Below, piece after piece: positions 11,657-22,415 of a stretch of DNA of 64,000 bases (within the stretch, counting starts at the first letter, position 1; the number at the start of each line of letters is the position of its first letter). Where the stretch lies: assembly GCA_002104985.1 (NCBI GenBank), contig MCGO01000007.1, positions 620,001 through 684,000 on the forward strand, written 5' to 3'. The notes beneath the pieces are model-generated. The model had not been told where the DNA came from and searched no databases. It was given only the letters and a program-made list of their open reading frames with translations. Made by a program: the position numbers and the translations under genes. This DNA comes from Rhizoclosmatium globosum (Eukaryota > Chytridiomycota > Chytridiomycetes > Chytridiales > Chytriomycetaceae).

Positions 11657-12928
11657 TCATTTATTTGTAAATACGCAACTAGAAAAAGTCCTCGTATAAT
11701 AGATCATTTGTTTCTTCTCCATACGGATCTTTCTGAAGCCCTGTTTCCTGTTCCACAGCGAAGGATGCCTTAAGCTTTGGCAGAGATTCGCGCAGCCATC
11801 TGCAATATCATACAAATTACACTCTCTGAACAGGTGTTTGGCCCGATTAACCAAATGAATTGGTGTTGTTCCAAGTGCGTTTTGAAGTGATGAGTACTGT
11901 CGAATACATGCGTGCAGCTGCTCAATAGTTTCGTCTTCCATCGCCGAATTCAATGGCATACATCGATCGACAATTGAGGTCTCTGAATGTAACTGAGCCA
12001 AGTAATGAACTTGGGTGTCACTATGACCACTCCGTTCTGGATCTTCATAATGCGCCATGTCCGTAAATATTTGAATTTCACCTTCCCTTTGGCGAAAAGA
12101 GGCATTGAGCGGACTGTATTCTGGAGTGTCCTCACTTGTAACCCAATCAGCAATGTCGTCTTCGAATTCACTGTCACTGTTGGAATCATATACTTCTGAT
12201 TCAATACACTCATCATCATCAGTACAATCCATATCCTCGCCCCCAAGAAGAGACTCTTGCTCTAGTTCTGGATCGTAATCCTCTATTTAACGTCGTTAGG
12301 ATGTCTTCGATTGTCACAGATGTTACCATCATTATCATCATCCATCGCCTCATCTACAGGATCCCATAACCTCGAAAGTCCTCCAACTTCTGTCATCATC
12401 TTCTGCCATGAGACTCCAGCTTCCTTGGAGTCATCTAACGAAAGACGAATCGCACGCTCAACCACAAACTCTGTATGTTCTTGCAGAATCGCAAGGGCAT
12501 CTAAATCAAAGGTAGTCCTCATACTCGCATCACCAAGAATCTCGCGACACAGACCAACGAATCTAGAGCACAATTAGCGAGCGTCTCCTATTCAACTTGA
12601 AGGCCTCAATCACTCACTCGCGATGCGGAATCGAAAAGGGAACGCCGCGAAAGACGGCCGCCATCGCGCGATCCGTTCCAAAGCACAGAATCGCCGCTTC
12701 TTTCCACGTCGAAAGGCCGAGCGCAGAAAGATGCGATCGCGGGTGTTTCCCAAACAAAAGCTGGTTCGGCTCAAGCGACAGCCACGAAACAACACAACTT
12801 CGAATCGTCGAATCAGACAAAGAAAGCCGGTGCCAGGCCTTGTTCACGCGGTGGATGCGGAGGGAGCTTGTTGTTGGCGGACTGAGCGGAAGAACGAGCG
12901 GAAGCAGCCACTCCCAAATTGTCTCCAT
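11657..12928 (-). CDS. F-box-like plus histone-fold-like protein
   Basis: About 400 residues. The N-terminus (METIWEWLLPLVLPLSP..RVNKAWHRLSLSD..IRSCVVSW) has the look of an F-box, the SKP1-binding domain of SCF ubiquitin ligases. After an intron (12558-12617 region, GTGAGT..TAG) comes FVGLCREIL..MRTTFDLDALAILQEHTE, which resembles the alpha-1 to alpha-2 part of a histone H3/CENP-A-type fold. The remainder is acidic (DDDNDGN, CTDDDECIESE) and then helical with a basic C-terminus. One missing base near 12283 joins the two long frames. Both domain calls are by eye and need a profile search; the gene itself is well supported by the continuous spliced frame. Confidence 0.6.
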
Positions 12929-13278
12929 TTTTGAAAAGAAGTGAAGGAAGAGAAGGTGGGAGTATACTCACTGCTTAACTGCCGATTAAGATCGTTGATT
13001 TCTCTAAGCTCAAAGATGAATCATATCATTCATTCGAACAGGTGAGTTCAGAAATATAATCATATAGTAACAATTTCAGAGCATGGGATTAATCGTATGC
13101 CTTTCGATGACTCGGACACAAACACTACTGTTCGGTGAATTTATTAGTCATAGACGCTTATTCAGCACATGGTTTTTTTTGCTTTGTCATATCAGCACGG
13201 GTCAGTTGCGCGATCATGAAACAACTCAATTCGGTGATATAGCTTGAAAGAAACCAAATCTATCCAACAAAAGTCCTC
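12929..13278 (+). other. divergent intergenic region
   Basis: Lies between the start codons of the leftward F-box-like gene and the rightward sulphur transporter, so it must hold both promoters. No other gene seen. Confidence 0.55.
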
Positions 13279-14566
13279 ATGCCAGAGCCAGACAAAGTCG
13301 TGCAGATCGAGGCAGGCAATTCAACGGCTGACTTGGCTCCTCGTCCAAATCCTCTCTTGCCATTTTGGAACCTTATCAACCACTTGTTGGCTGGCATCGC
13401 CTTCGGCTTTGCCCTCGAAAAGGCAAAAGTATACCTTCCAACAGTTATCGTTCGTCAAATGCGTTGGTCCGAACTCACAATGTTAATCGCATTCTTGACT
13501 GCAACAATTACTGGAATGTAAGTCACTCACCCAACTTTGATTTCGAATGCTGAACGATAACCAAAGGTTTGCCATCGCCATCCTCGAATACTTTGGTCAA
13601 TACAAGCGAAAGCCAAAGCCGCCATTGGCCCTCTTTGAATCGTCAATTATTGGAAAGTTTGGTAACAACTTAATTGGAGGATCCTTAGTTGGTATTGGGA
13701 TGGCGCTTTCCGGTGCATGTCCAGGAACAGTTCTGGTGCAAATCGGGGCAGGTGTACCAGCCTCATTATACGTTGTAATTGGAACTCTCATTGGCGCCGT
13801 CACTTACTGCTACCTCGATAACATAATTGTCAAGAAGCTTATTCCAAGTTTCGGCTCTCCTCAACCCGTTATTGTGATTGACAACAAACGAGTCCCGTTC
13901 CTGGCTATTTCTATCGCCGTTTCTGCAGTCGGGTTTCCACTCCTTTGGTACGGCACGACACTGATTCCATGGCGCGACAACTTTTTCATTGACATCCAGA
14001 AGGATTTTCATATCCTACTTTCGGCGAACGCTTCAAACCCGTTTTTGACGATCGGAACCGTGGATCCAAGCTTCGCGAATCCTGCATGGTCCCCATTCAC
14101 AGCTGGACTCGGTCTAGGTCTCGCGCAACTTGTCTCAGTTCTGTTTACGCAAAGTGTTGTTGGTGCAAGTTCTGTGTATCCATACCTTGGTTCCGTTGTT
14201 GTTTGTAACTTGGACAAGAACTGGGAAGTCAATGCCCCATTTTACAGTCAATTCAAAGGGAAGTCCGAGACACTTCGGTTTTCTGTGGGGGTTATTTTGG
14301 GAGGCCTGATTTCGTTTGTCACTTCTGGTTTAAATTATGGAGGAGGCATTTCATCTGTTAGAGGGGATTTGGGTGTGTCGGTGGGTGTTGCTGTACGGCT
14401 TATCCTCGGAGGTGTGGTGTTAGTGTATGGTTCGCGTGTTGCCGGCGGGTGTCCAAGTGGGCATGGAATATCTGGAATGGCGCAGTTGAGTCTTGCAAGT
14501 TTGATATCTGTGGCGGCAATGTTTGCGGGCGGAACCGTATTTGCCTTTATTGTTGGAGAACTTTGA
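13279..14566 (+). CDS. YeeE/YedE-type sulphur (thiosulfate) transporter
   Basis: 412 residues in two exons (13279-13517 and 13567-14566). It is a Sulf_transp (YeeE/YedE) protein, a family that takes up thiosulfate or related sulphur compounds. The two diagnostic Cys motifs are present: SGACPGTVLVQIGAG in the first half and AGGCPSGHGISGMAQLSLAS near the C-terminus, each inside a Gly-rich re-entrant segment. About nine hydrophobic helices. Both exons are open with no frame slips. The family is mainly bacterial but is known in fungi. It probably sits in the plasma membrane and supplies sulphur for cysteine synthesis; the exact substrate is inference. Confidence 0.92.
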
Positions 14567-14713
14567 AACGTAATGTGTTGATAGACATGAATGTACATTT
14601 AATCTATAGTTGTTTTAGTAGTTTAACATTTTTGGCTCCAACATTTTAAAACGAGATGGAAGTATGATATTTATTGGTTCAATTGGTACATGGCGGTTAT
14701 GTTCACTAATCTA

Positions 14714-14995
14714 TCAGTTGTTCTTACACAAAGAGCATCCGTTGCAGACTGATACACGTATTCGAAACGCTTCCTTGTTAAACTTTCTGGCAGCCCTCAT
14801 AATCAATCGCCTTGAATCAATCCCTCCAATCCCGTTTCGCCATAGGTATATTCGCAAACTGTCTTTGAAGTTCTGATATGCTTGAGTGAGTTCAGGCATT
14901 TCTTGAATTGACAATTCATGGTCCTGAAATATTGATTGCATCTCGGTGAGGAACTCTTGAGGCGTTGATACGATTAGGGAGTAGCTCCCGTCCAT
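14714..14995 (-). CDS. small GIxARR-family protein, member 2
   Basis: About 93 residues starting MDGSYSLIVSTPQEFLTEM, then LTQAYQNFKDSLRIYLWRNG and IGGIDSRRLIMRAARKF, with a Cys-containing tail (VCNGCSLCKNN). I chose the internal Met because it aligns with the starts of other members just before the T/S-P-x-x-F-L motif; the open frame extends upstream to 15094 without family similarity. Unknown function. Confidence 0.6.
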   Translation of the reverse strand: MDGSYSLIVSTPQEFLTEMQSIFQDHELSIQEMPELTQAYQNFKDSLRIYLWRNGIGGIDSRRLIMRAARKFNKEAFRIRVSVCNGCSLCKNN

Positions 14996-15443
14996 GCTTG
15001 CCAGGAAGCGAACAGAAAAAAATTGTGATGATGAGTCTCGTATAACGTTCGGAATATTTTCTTGGAGGCACGCACCCTGACTCGTGGCCTCCAAGACGCA
15101 TCAAAAAGCACTCCTTACTTATTTCTTGAACATATGAAAATTTAACTTTGTTGCAATAGGAATATAAACGTTGTGAGTGTTGAGGAATCATACAAGTTGG
15201 ATATTCTTACTACCACATATCATCTAACACAAATAGTAATTTATTGCATTAAATAGTTCAAATATCTTACATACTTATATGATACATCAGCTTAAGCGTT
15301 TCAATTTTCGAACCTTGTATAAGCGGATACCTGATTGCTCAAAGAATGGAGGTTTTCAGAAAGAGGTGATGGAAATATGTTTGTACACATCATTTATTTA
15401 AATAGGGCTTCGCTTGGCAAAAGTTCTGACTATTATGCACCAA

Positions 15444-15812
15444 TCAATATCTCGCCAGAGACTGATTTTGAGTTTTGCAGAGAAAGGTTTGGTGACCTAT
15501 CTGAGGCTGGAAGTGCATGATGCCGGCTGCAGATTTTTGACATTCAAAACTGTGTGCTGCCTTTCTACCGTTTTGAAACTTTCGCGTTTCTCGGATCAGT
15601 ATCCGTCTAGCGTGAATGCCGCTAATCCGTTGGCTACGTAGGTATGACTTCAAACTTGCTTTGAAGTTCTTGAATGCATGCTGAAGTTCAAAGTCAGACG
15701 ACTCTCTCAGCGGCCTGGATACATGGGCATGCGATCCATATTGTGGGAAAAGCTCTGGGATGGCAAGGAGAAAGTCCTGAGGCGACAATGGATTGCGGGC
15801 TTTGGTTGTCAT
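15444..15812 (-). CDS. small GIxARR-family protein, member 3
   Basis: 122 residues, MTTKARNPLSPQDFLLAIPE, then LQHAFKNFKASLKSYLRSQR and ISGIHARRILIRETRKF. It has a longer C-terminal tail than the others. The start was set at the Met before L-S-P-x-x-F-L, as in member 5. Same strand as member 2, about 450 bp upstream of it, so the two may be a local duplicate pair. Unknown function. Confidence 0.6.
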   Translation of the reverse strand: MTTKARNPLSPQDFLLAIPELFPQYGSHAHVSRPLRESSDFELQHAFKNFKASLKSYLRSQRISGIHARRILIRETRKFQNGRKAAHSFECQKSAAGIMHFQPQIGHQTFLCKTQNQSLARY

Positions 15813-16230
15813 TTTGAAGAACCTTCTTGGTATTTGGGTCCGGCCTCGATTCTTTGTTATGGCTAAGGGGGGCACCAAAACTGAATTTCGAATGAGGCTG
15901 ATGACTTTGGTTGTGAACAACAGTCATCGAGATACCACCCGTCACTGCTTACCTAAAACTATCCCACACAGATACGTGGAAACGGAAGGTCATTCTACTA
16001 GCTGCTGCTTCCTAAGACACTCATTTTAATTATGTTTAGAACCTTAAATACCTAACTTCAAAGTTTTCCGACAAGCTTTGCGAAATAAAGCTACTTTACA
16101 ATAGCACACTCTGTGTTAAGCAATAAATATATTCGGTTCGGTTACATAACGTTATACACGATATCAAAATTAAATGCAAAATCCTTATTTAACTGACTCA
16201 GCAAAGATTAAGTCCAACTTGATTGGAACC
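15813..16230. other. intergenic region
   Basis: AT-rich, no gene seen; contains the 5' flank of small-family member 3 and the 3' flank of the gene to the right. Confidence 0.5.
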
Positions 16231-17708
16231 TTAAACAACCACACGACGATCATTACGACGACGACGTGAAGCACGAGGAACAACGTCCCTGACTGCATTT
16301 GTGGACACGGCCAAAGCTCGGAGAGAAGCAACGGGAGAAACTGAACCTGTAGAGGCTGCAGTAGGAACAGCCGGAACAGCCGGAACAACAGGCACACCAG
16401 TCTTGGCCAGAACTCCAACTTCAGCCGTTGCACCACCATTCGCCATCAAGAGCGCCACAAGCGCGGGAGTATTTAACGTCAGGCTCTGCGTAACCCCCGC
16501 TGCATCCCGATTCGCCGTAATCGGACTCACAACAAGATTCCCATTCACATCCAAAACTGGCACAAGCGCGGAGCAACCCAAACCGGCCCAACTTCCTGCA
16601 AACCGCTGCCCGAGGAATGTGAGAAGGTCTTTTCCGTTGGCTGCGTCTGGAGATGGTTTACCAACGAGGAACTTGAGGTCTGTGATGAAACCTGGGGCCG
16701 TGATTGCAAGCATATTTTTGCAGTAAGCTCTGGTTCCGGCTGCAGCTGTTCCGATTGCTGGGGGTTGATTCACGGCGGCGCGGTAAGTGTTTTGCTTCAA
16801 ACGGTTGGGGATTACTCCTAAGTAAAAATGGTGCATTAGAACCACTCAATACGCGAATAATGGGTGTTACCTTGGAGAACAAAGGGGTCAGCAGGAGGCA
16901 CAAGGGCTTGTGGTGGACCTTGGAGTCTGGCAGCCTGCAATTCGTTCAATGCCAACGCCCCAACAGGTGCACCAAGAACAGGGTCGGCAAGATTCTTAGC
17001 CGTGAATGCAGTGCAGCCAAGAGCAGGACGATACGCAGCATCCAGCAACAAATTGTCGCTTCCATTCGTGACCTCCATAGCACCAGGCAACGCGGCCTTG
17101 TTCGCGACGGTATTCTGGGCAAGCTTCTTGGTAACTGGGTCCATGAGGAAAGATGTAACCACGTTATCGCTTGGATCCATGTCGATAATCTGGAATGAGC
17201 GGGTGGTGTAGCAGGGCTTGTTGTTGAGACCAACTCCGAGCGGTGGAATCACGATCTTGTTTCTTGGTTTGTTCGCAGCGCGGAAGAACTGAGCCGCGTT
17301 GCAAGCCGCGAACTGGCCAAAGAGGGTCTTGTTGAGGATTCCGATACAGTTTGCGGCGGCGACGTCTTTTCCGTTGTTCAAGTCGGTGAGCGCGGTCGTG
17401 GCGCCGTTTGTGCCGAACCAACAACCGACAACTGCGTTTTGAGGAAGAATCGGACGTGTTGGCGCGATAAAGTTTGTCGATCCAAAGTTGATGAGAAGCG
17501 GCGAATACACGGCGAGGGTTCCGTTTGGGGAAAGGATGGAACACTCGGCAAACCTTGTTTTGAAAGCACTTGTTAGTTGCTGATTGGGTACTGTTTGAAT
17601 GGTGGCTTACGTTGGAGTGACAGTCTGGTCGCAGCCAGTCACGGTCCATGGCGTGGAGAGACCTGTGGCGCTCAGGGCGTTTGGAGGGAGCGTAACGACG
17701 CAGTTCAT
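16231..17708 (-). CDS. uncharacterised Ala/Asn-rich protein
   Basis: 455 residues from three exons (17708-17611, 17553-16871, 16817-16231) that join in phase with no frame slips. It starts MNCVVTLPPNALSATG with no signal peptide. Scattered Cys in a repeated context (GCDQTVTPT.., GCWFGTN, NCIGILN, GCTAFTAKN, GCSALVPVL) suggest two similar halves of about 200 residues rich in Ala, Asn, Thr and Pro. The end is a Val-Pro-Ala run, then Arg-rich (RASRRRRNDRR). I do not recognise the family. The clean spliced frame makes it a real gene. Confidence 0.7.
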
Positions 17709-17935
17709 TTTGTGTGCTGGTTTTTTTAGTGAGGGGATCAACGGTTCTGGGATCCCTTCTTTTAAACGCTTGATGCCCCTGGTGTTTGGAGGGGTGAAAA
17801 CTGGGGTAATGACTTTTCAGAAATCGAAATGAATCGCGCTCGCGGAGTTTCAAAAATAAGTGAAAAAATCGACGAATTTATTCGAACAATTGTTCGTGAA
17901 GTGGTATTATAGCTTCCTCCGGCAAACGGAGACAA

Positions 17936-20506
17936 TCATTTCCCACACTCTGCTTTGTGTTCCTCCTTCCAATGCCTCTTTTGACATTCTCCGGAGCAAT
18001 ACCAAGCTTGTTTACAGCCAGCACACGTCTTGAGTTGAACACCGTTTCCTTCAATCCCTTGACATCCGTTTCCACCCATACACATTCTCACGCGCGTTGC
18101 AAGACTCATGCAGAGACTATCTTCGTCAATAATTTGCTTATAACGCTCGATTTCAGCTGGAGATGACTGGGCAAGCACAGGGTTGTAAAGAATTTGGAAT
18201 CCTCTCACTGTTCCATAACCAGGTGTCAAAGTCTTTCTCTGCCAGATAAACCGCGCATCGTGCCCATCGTACAAAATAGGAACGTATACCATTTGTTTGA
18301 GCTCGTTCAACGTACAATGCTCCTTCTTCTCATCTTCAGGGATGAACTTGCCCCACTTCCCAAGAAACTCCTGCATGTCCATGAATTCGAACGTTTCAAG
18401 GTATTTTGATGGTGGTGGAAAGCTTGTAAGGTAGCCTGGTCCGTGCACAAAGATCCAAATACCCTTCTTTCCATCATTCGCCTTCAAGTCACGCATCCAT
18501 CGCTCGCTCATTTCCAGACGCAAACTAGGCGTTGTGGAGATTTTGTATTCCATCGCTCTTGTAAGCATGTACGTGTCTGTCGTGTGCATCAAGGCATATC
18601 CCTTACTTCCAAACATTTCCTGCTTCTTCATATTCGCCTCCTCCGTATTCTTTTCCATCAATCCTTCAGTTGCCAAGTGACACACAAATACTTTGTCCGT
18701 AGAACGCGTCGGCATTCCTGTGCCGAGTCCTTCAGGCAACAACATTGTTTCCCCGTCAAAGATAGAATAACCGAAAAAGATGTACATGGCTCCATCGACA
18801 ATCGTGCAGTTTGAGAGCGCGAGTGGAGGTGGGTTATTGATTGAGCTAGCAAAGTCTGGAACAATTGCCTTGAAACAATTACGACCCTTTTTGACGCCAG
18901 GCTTAGTTTCATGAAATAAGAAATTGTTGTAGTAAGTTCCTTGGAGCCTCTTAATTTGACCTCCGCTACAAGGCCAAGATTGATACATCATCGAACACCA
19001 ACCGCCGAAAAACGCGCGACGAATTGACACACCGCCTTGTTCCGCCACTTCTTCTGTTGCAGCGCCGGTAGCCATTTCGGTTCGAAGGAACGGCACCAGA
19101 CCGTACTTTGGAGTTGGCTCAACTGGTAGAACTTCCTTCACCCAAATTGCAGTCTCAAAATTGAAAACATAAACTTCTGGAACTTTAAGAGTTCGAACTT
19201 CTTCACCCTCGCCGCCAGTGAGAAACCACTTTCCATCTTGCAGCCATGTTGTTGGGTTCGTTCGACTTGATGGTATATTGCCTTTGGCCAGCATACGCTC
19301 GCATTTGGCAGGAGTCATGTTTGGATCCAACTTGATTCGAATAAATTCATCTTCGTTGCTGCAACGTCCGCCATCATACTGCTCACCATTAACCACGTAC
19401 AACCAGCCGTCAAACACTGCAGAACCAAACGCGTGGCGTGCACTGTCTTTGAACAAAAAACTCTTTCCAGGTTTACATAGCTTTTTCCACGTAACAACCC
19501 ATTTCCCATTACGCTCCACAGGAAGTGGTGTGACCCAAAAGTCTCCAAAAGATTCAAGTGACTTGTTCCGAGACGCATATCCTCCAAAGAGATACAAGTA
19601 TCCTTCATAATGCACCATGACTCCGTTTCCACGACCAGGTGGGAATGAGGATCCTGGCGATGGCACAATCTGATTCCAAGATTTTGAGGTTGTGTCGAAG
19701 CACCACATGTCTTCATACGCAGATATAGCCAGGTCTGGGTGTTCACCTCGCGTTAAGTCGCCGAAATCAAGGCCAGAGAAAAAGTAAACATTCTTCTTGA
19801 CAGTGACTGATTGCTGTTGACAAAGAAACAGTGTCAAAAAACCACACAGTAAATAACCATCTAGTCTCACCGAACCAAACCGCTTTCCCGGCCAAACTTT
19901 CTTCTTACTCAATCGACTCCAGTATCCAACACGGGAGAAAGTTTCGTACATTTCGTGAAGCGTCATTTTATCTCTCACGACAGGTATATTTCCCATATGA
20001 TTTGCGGTATCCTTCGCCATTCTAACTTTCGGGTGCAAGAAGTACGCTGCGTAGTCTTGGACGGCGATATCAAATGTGGATCGAAGAGTTTGAATTGCAG
20101 CGAGAGTTCCCAGAACAAGCTCGCAATCCTAGAATTAGAGGTTTTCAGAATGTAACAAAAAAGTATTGAGAAAGTTACCTTGTCAAAGACCAATGCCTGT
20201 TTCATCAAGTGAATTGCAACCAACCTTCCCTCTGTGATTGTGTTTCCGTCGATGATATCGGATAGGGCGATTTGAAGAGCAATCTTTGGAGCATTGGCAA
20301 GAAAGTCTTGTTTCTTTGATTCATAGACTGGGCTGGAGGTTGAAGCATTGGTGAGGAGGAATGATCATGTTAGAGGCAACTCACTTTGGTTGACCACTCT
20401 CCTTCTCAAGCTGTCGCAGCTTCACTAACTCTTGTGCTTGTGTCAAGAGAATTGCAGCAGCATCGACGGCTTCTTGCTGGGTAGTAATCCCGCCTGTCTC
20501 ATTCAT
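17936..20506 (-). CDS. kelch-repeat protein with C-terminal MYND zinc finger
   Basis: 803 residues in four exons (20506-20385, 20332-20179, 20128-19871, 19813-17936), all in phase. The N-terminus is helical; residues about 170-500 carry kelch-type blades (KNVYFFSGLDFGD, GYLYLFGGYASRN, GWLYVVNGEQYDGG, YIFFGYSIFDG). The C-terminus is a MYND zinc finger: CAGCKQAWYCSGECQKRHW..HKAEC. MYND fingers bind proline-rich peptides, so this is probably a scaffold or regulatory protein. The third intron is 57 nt with no stop and could be mistaken for coding; GSQSVTVKKNVYFF across it restores a kelch blade. Specific role unknown. Confidence 0.85.
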
Positions 20507-21010
20507 CGTTAAGTGCAAACGAAAAGTGTAAATGTTGCATGATTATTAATATTTACAAACATAACATAATAGTTATGAATTAGCTATCTACGCAAAGAAT
20601 CAATGATTTTGCATGGAATTGGAAACCTAAAGTCACCCTTCATCATTCTATAACTTAGATAAATCGGAGTAATCTGCATTAGGGTCAATTGCGACTTCGA
20701 AAGTCGCGAAAATGGAAACAAAATTTGTGCTGCCTTGATCCTTCGAACAATGCCGTGATTTCTTCATATACATGCAACGCTCCATTTCAACAGCTGCAGC
20801 CGCTGATGTTGGAAGAATTTACGTATTTAAGCGTATTAATAATCATGATTTCTTTGGCCGTTCAAGTGCTGATCCTAATGCATAATAATTCTGCGGCCAT
20901 TCATTTCTGTTTATGATATGTATCTTTTTGACTGATTCATATAGCGTGTCTTCGGGTAAACTCCAAGAGTCTAAAGTGATGAGTAATGACTGGAAACATA
21001 CAAATTTTTT
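20507..21010. other. intergenic region
   Basis: Divergent spacer between the kelch-MYND gene and a small-family gene; AT-rich, no other gene seen. Confidence 0.5.
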
Positions 21011-21079
21011 GTGGTGTTGACAGTCCAATCCGTCTCCGACACTTATAACGGGACTTCCGTGCATGATTCGAGATGCAGC

Positions 21080-21379
21080 GTCAATAACGCCGGAACGATT
21101 CTTGATGGAGACACAGGCCCTTTCCGAACAGACAATCCAGTTTCACATTTCGAAATACATCCATCCAGCCAAGATTTGCAGCCGGATCTTGTTCAAGCTT
21201 TCAATGCTTTTAAGGAGAGCATGCAGGTGTATTTGGTGAGATCTGGAACGACTGGGATTGACGCGAGGAGACAGTTACTTAAAGCCGCACGGAAGTTCAC
21301 GAACCTGGATCAAGGGCAACAGCAAAAGGCATATACGGTTGTTCTTTCTCCTAAACAGAGTCATATTGTCCATGTATGA
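21080..21379 (+). CDS. small GIxARR-family protein, member 4
   Basis: About 100 residues ending HIVHV. Core LVQAFNAFKESMQVYLVRSG and TTGIDARRQLLKAARKF match the family. The 5' end is unresolved: the open frame reaches 21011 but begins without ATG and lacks the family's P-x-x-F-L start motif, so a first exon or a frame slip is likely upstream. Unknown function. Confidence 0.5.
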   Translation, partial: VNNAGTILDGDTGPFRTDNPVSHFEIHPSSQDLQPDLVQAFNAFKESMQVYLVRSGTTGIDARRQLLKAARKFTNLDQGQQQKAYTVVLSPKQSHIVHV

Positions 21380-21857
21380 TTGTACATATTATGGCTCCGC
21401 AGTTTGGGCGAAGTCACAAGCACTGATATAACATAAGAACATTAAGTTTATCCACCGTATCTGAGCTGTTAAAGAATAAAACGCCTCATACTTAGTGCAT
21501 ATAGTTGGTTGAGGATTGACTAATTGAGGCTTGGTTTACACTTACTAGGGTATCATCTACGAGCTCTTCCGTTTGCTCCAGAGTCCCTAGAAAACAGGTT
21601 TAAGAGGTTTCCACCTCTCCATCATCGTATCATCTCCTTATGAGGGTTTGAGTTGTTGGGATCGTACAGCACAAAAAGCAGTGCCCTGAAATGTAATAAT
21701 ATGTCATAAGTATCACGAACATTGCATAATTCATCAAATATACTATAAATTACGAAGGCTGAAATGTTTATTAACTTCCACACAAGAAACGGATGATTTC
21801 GAATGGATTTAAGTGCCACCCAAGTCATCCTCCATTGTTACATATAACTTAGAAGAT
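21380..21857. other. intergenic region between convergent small genes
   Basis: Nothing recognised. AT-rich. Confidence 0.45.
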
Positions 21858-22142
21858 CTATTTAGAGAATATTAGATTAAACTGCCCCTTGTCGCGCTTT
21901 CGAAAGACACGTGACAATCGTAAAAGCCTTCGCCTTGCATCAATGCCCCTGATTCCTGCAACCTGCAAGTGCATCTTCAAGCTTTCTTTAAAGGATCGAA
22001 AGGATTCGTTGAGGTGGCGCTCCATGCCCTCGTTCGAACAGGTTTCAGATGGTGATGGTGGATGATGTTGGAAAAGCAGTGGAATTTCCTTCAAGAACGC
22101 GTCTGGAGACATGATCTCAGGCTGTGTATCAACGTGAATCAT
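21858..22142 (-). CDS. small GIxARR-family protein, member 5
   Basis: 94 residues, the cleanest member: start MIHVDTQPEIMSPDAFLKEI, core NESFRSFKESLKMHLQVAGI, then RGIDARRRLLRLSRVFRKRD. It shows the full order: P-x-x-F-L-x-x-I-P-x-L-F, a spacer of about 25 variable residues, the F-K-x-S-L helix and the G-I-D-A-R-R turn. Convergent with member 4. Unknown function; basic C-terminus. Confidence 0.65.
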   Translation of the reverse strand: MIHVDTQPEIMSPDAFLKEIPLLFQHHPPSPSETCSNEGMERHLNESFRSFKESLKMHLQVAGIRGIDARRRLLRLSRVFRKRDKGQFNLIFSK

Positions 22143-22320
22143 TTGTATTTTTTATGATTTGCAATAACAGATGTCGCCTTGGAACACTGACGAATCGATG
22201 AATAATCGTCATATATTACACTTCCCTTTAATTATATTCAAATTAAAATAAATTTAACACCGTAAATGTTCGTGTTAACTTTGTACTGGAAATGTAGGCT
22301 GTTAGGAAGTAATCAACACG

Positions 22321-22378
22321 GCGGTCTTATGGTTTAGTAGTGATTCTCGTTTGGGTGCGAGAGGTTTGGGGTTCAATT
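22321..22378 (+). tRNA. tRNA-Pro(TGG)-like fragment
   Basis: Sequence resembles the 5' two thirds of eukaryotic tRNA-Pro: acceptor start GCGGTCTTATGG, D-arm GTTTAGTAGTGATT, anticodon arm CTCG-TTTGGGT-GCGAG with anticodon TGG, variable loop AGGT, and GGTTCAAT of the T-arm. The 5' anticodon stem lacks one C and the 3' halves of the T and acceptor stems are absent, replaced by unrelated sequence. So it looks like a truncated tRNA gene or tRNA-derived repeat head, not a working tRNA. Confidence 0.5.
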
Positions 22379-22415
22379 AACTCTTTGCTTTAATCAAGAT
22401 TCAAACTTTTATGAA

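Noticed and set aside
17164..17853. 229-residue open frame covering the 5' end of the unknown Ala/Asn-rich gene in another frame
   Set aside because: Arg/Ser-rich shadow; the alternative frame joins across two introns in phase and is far more protein-like.
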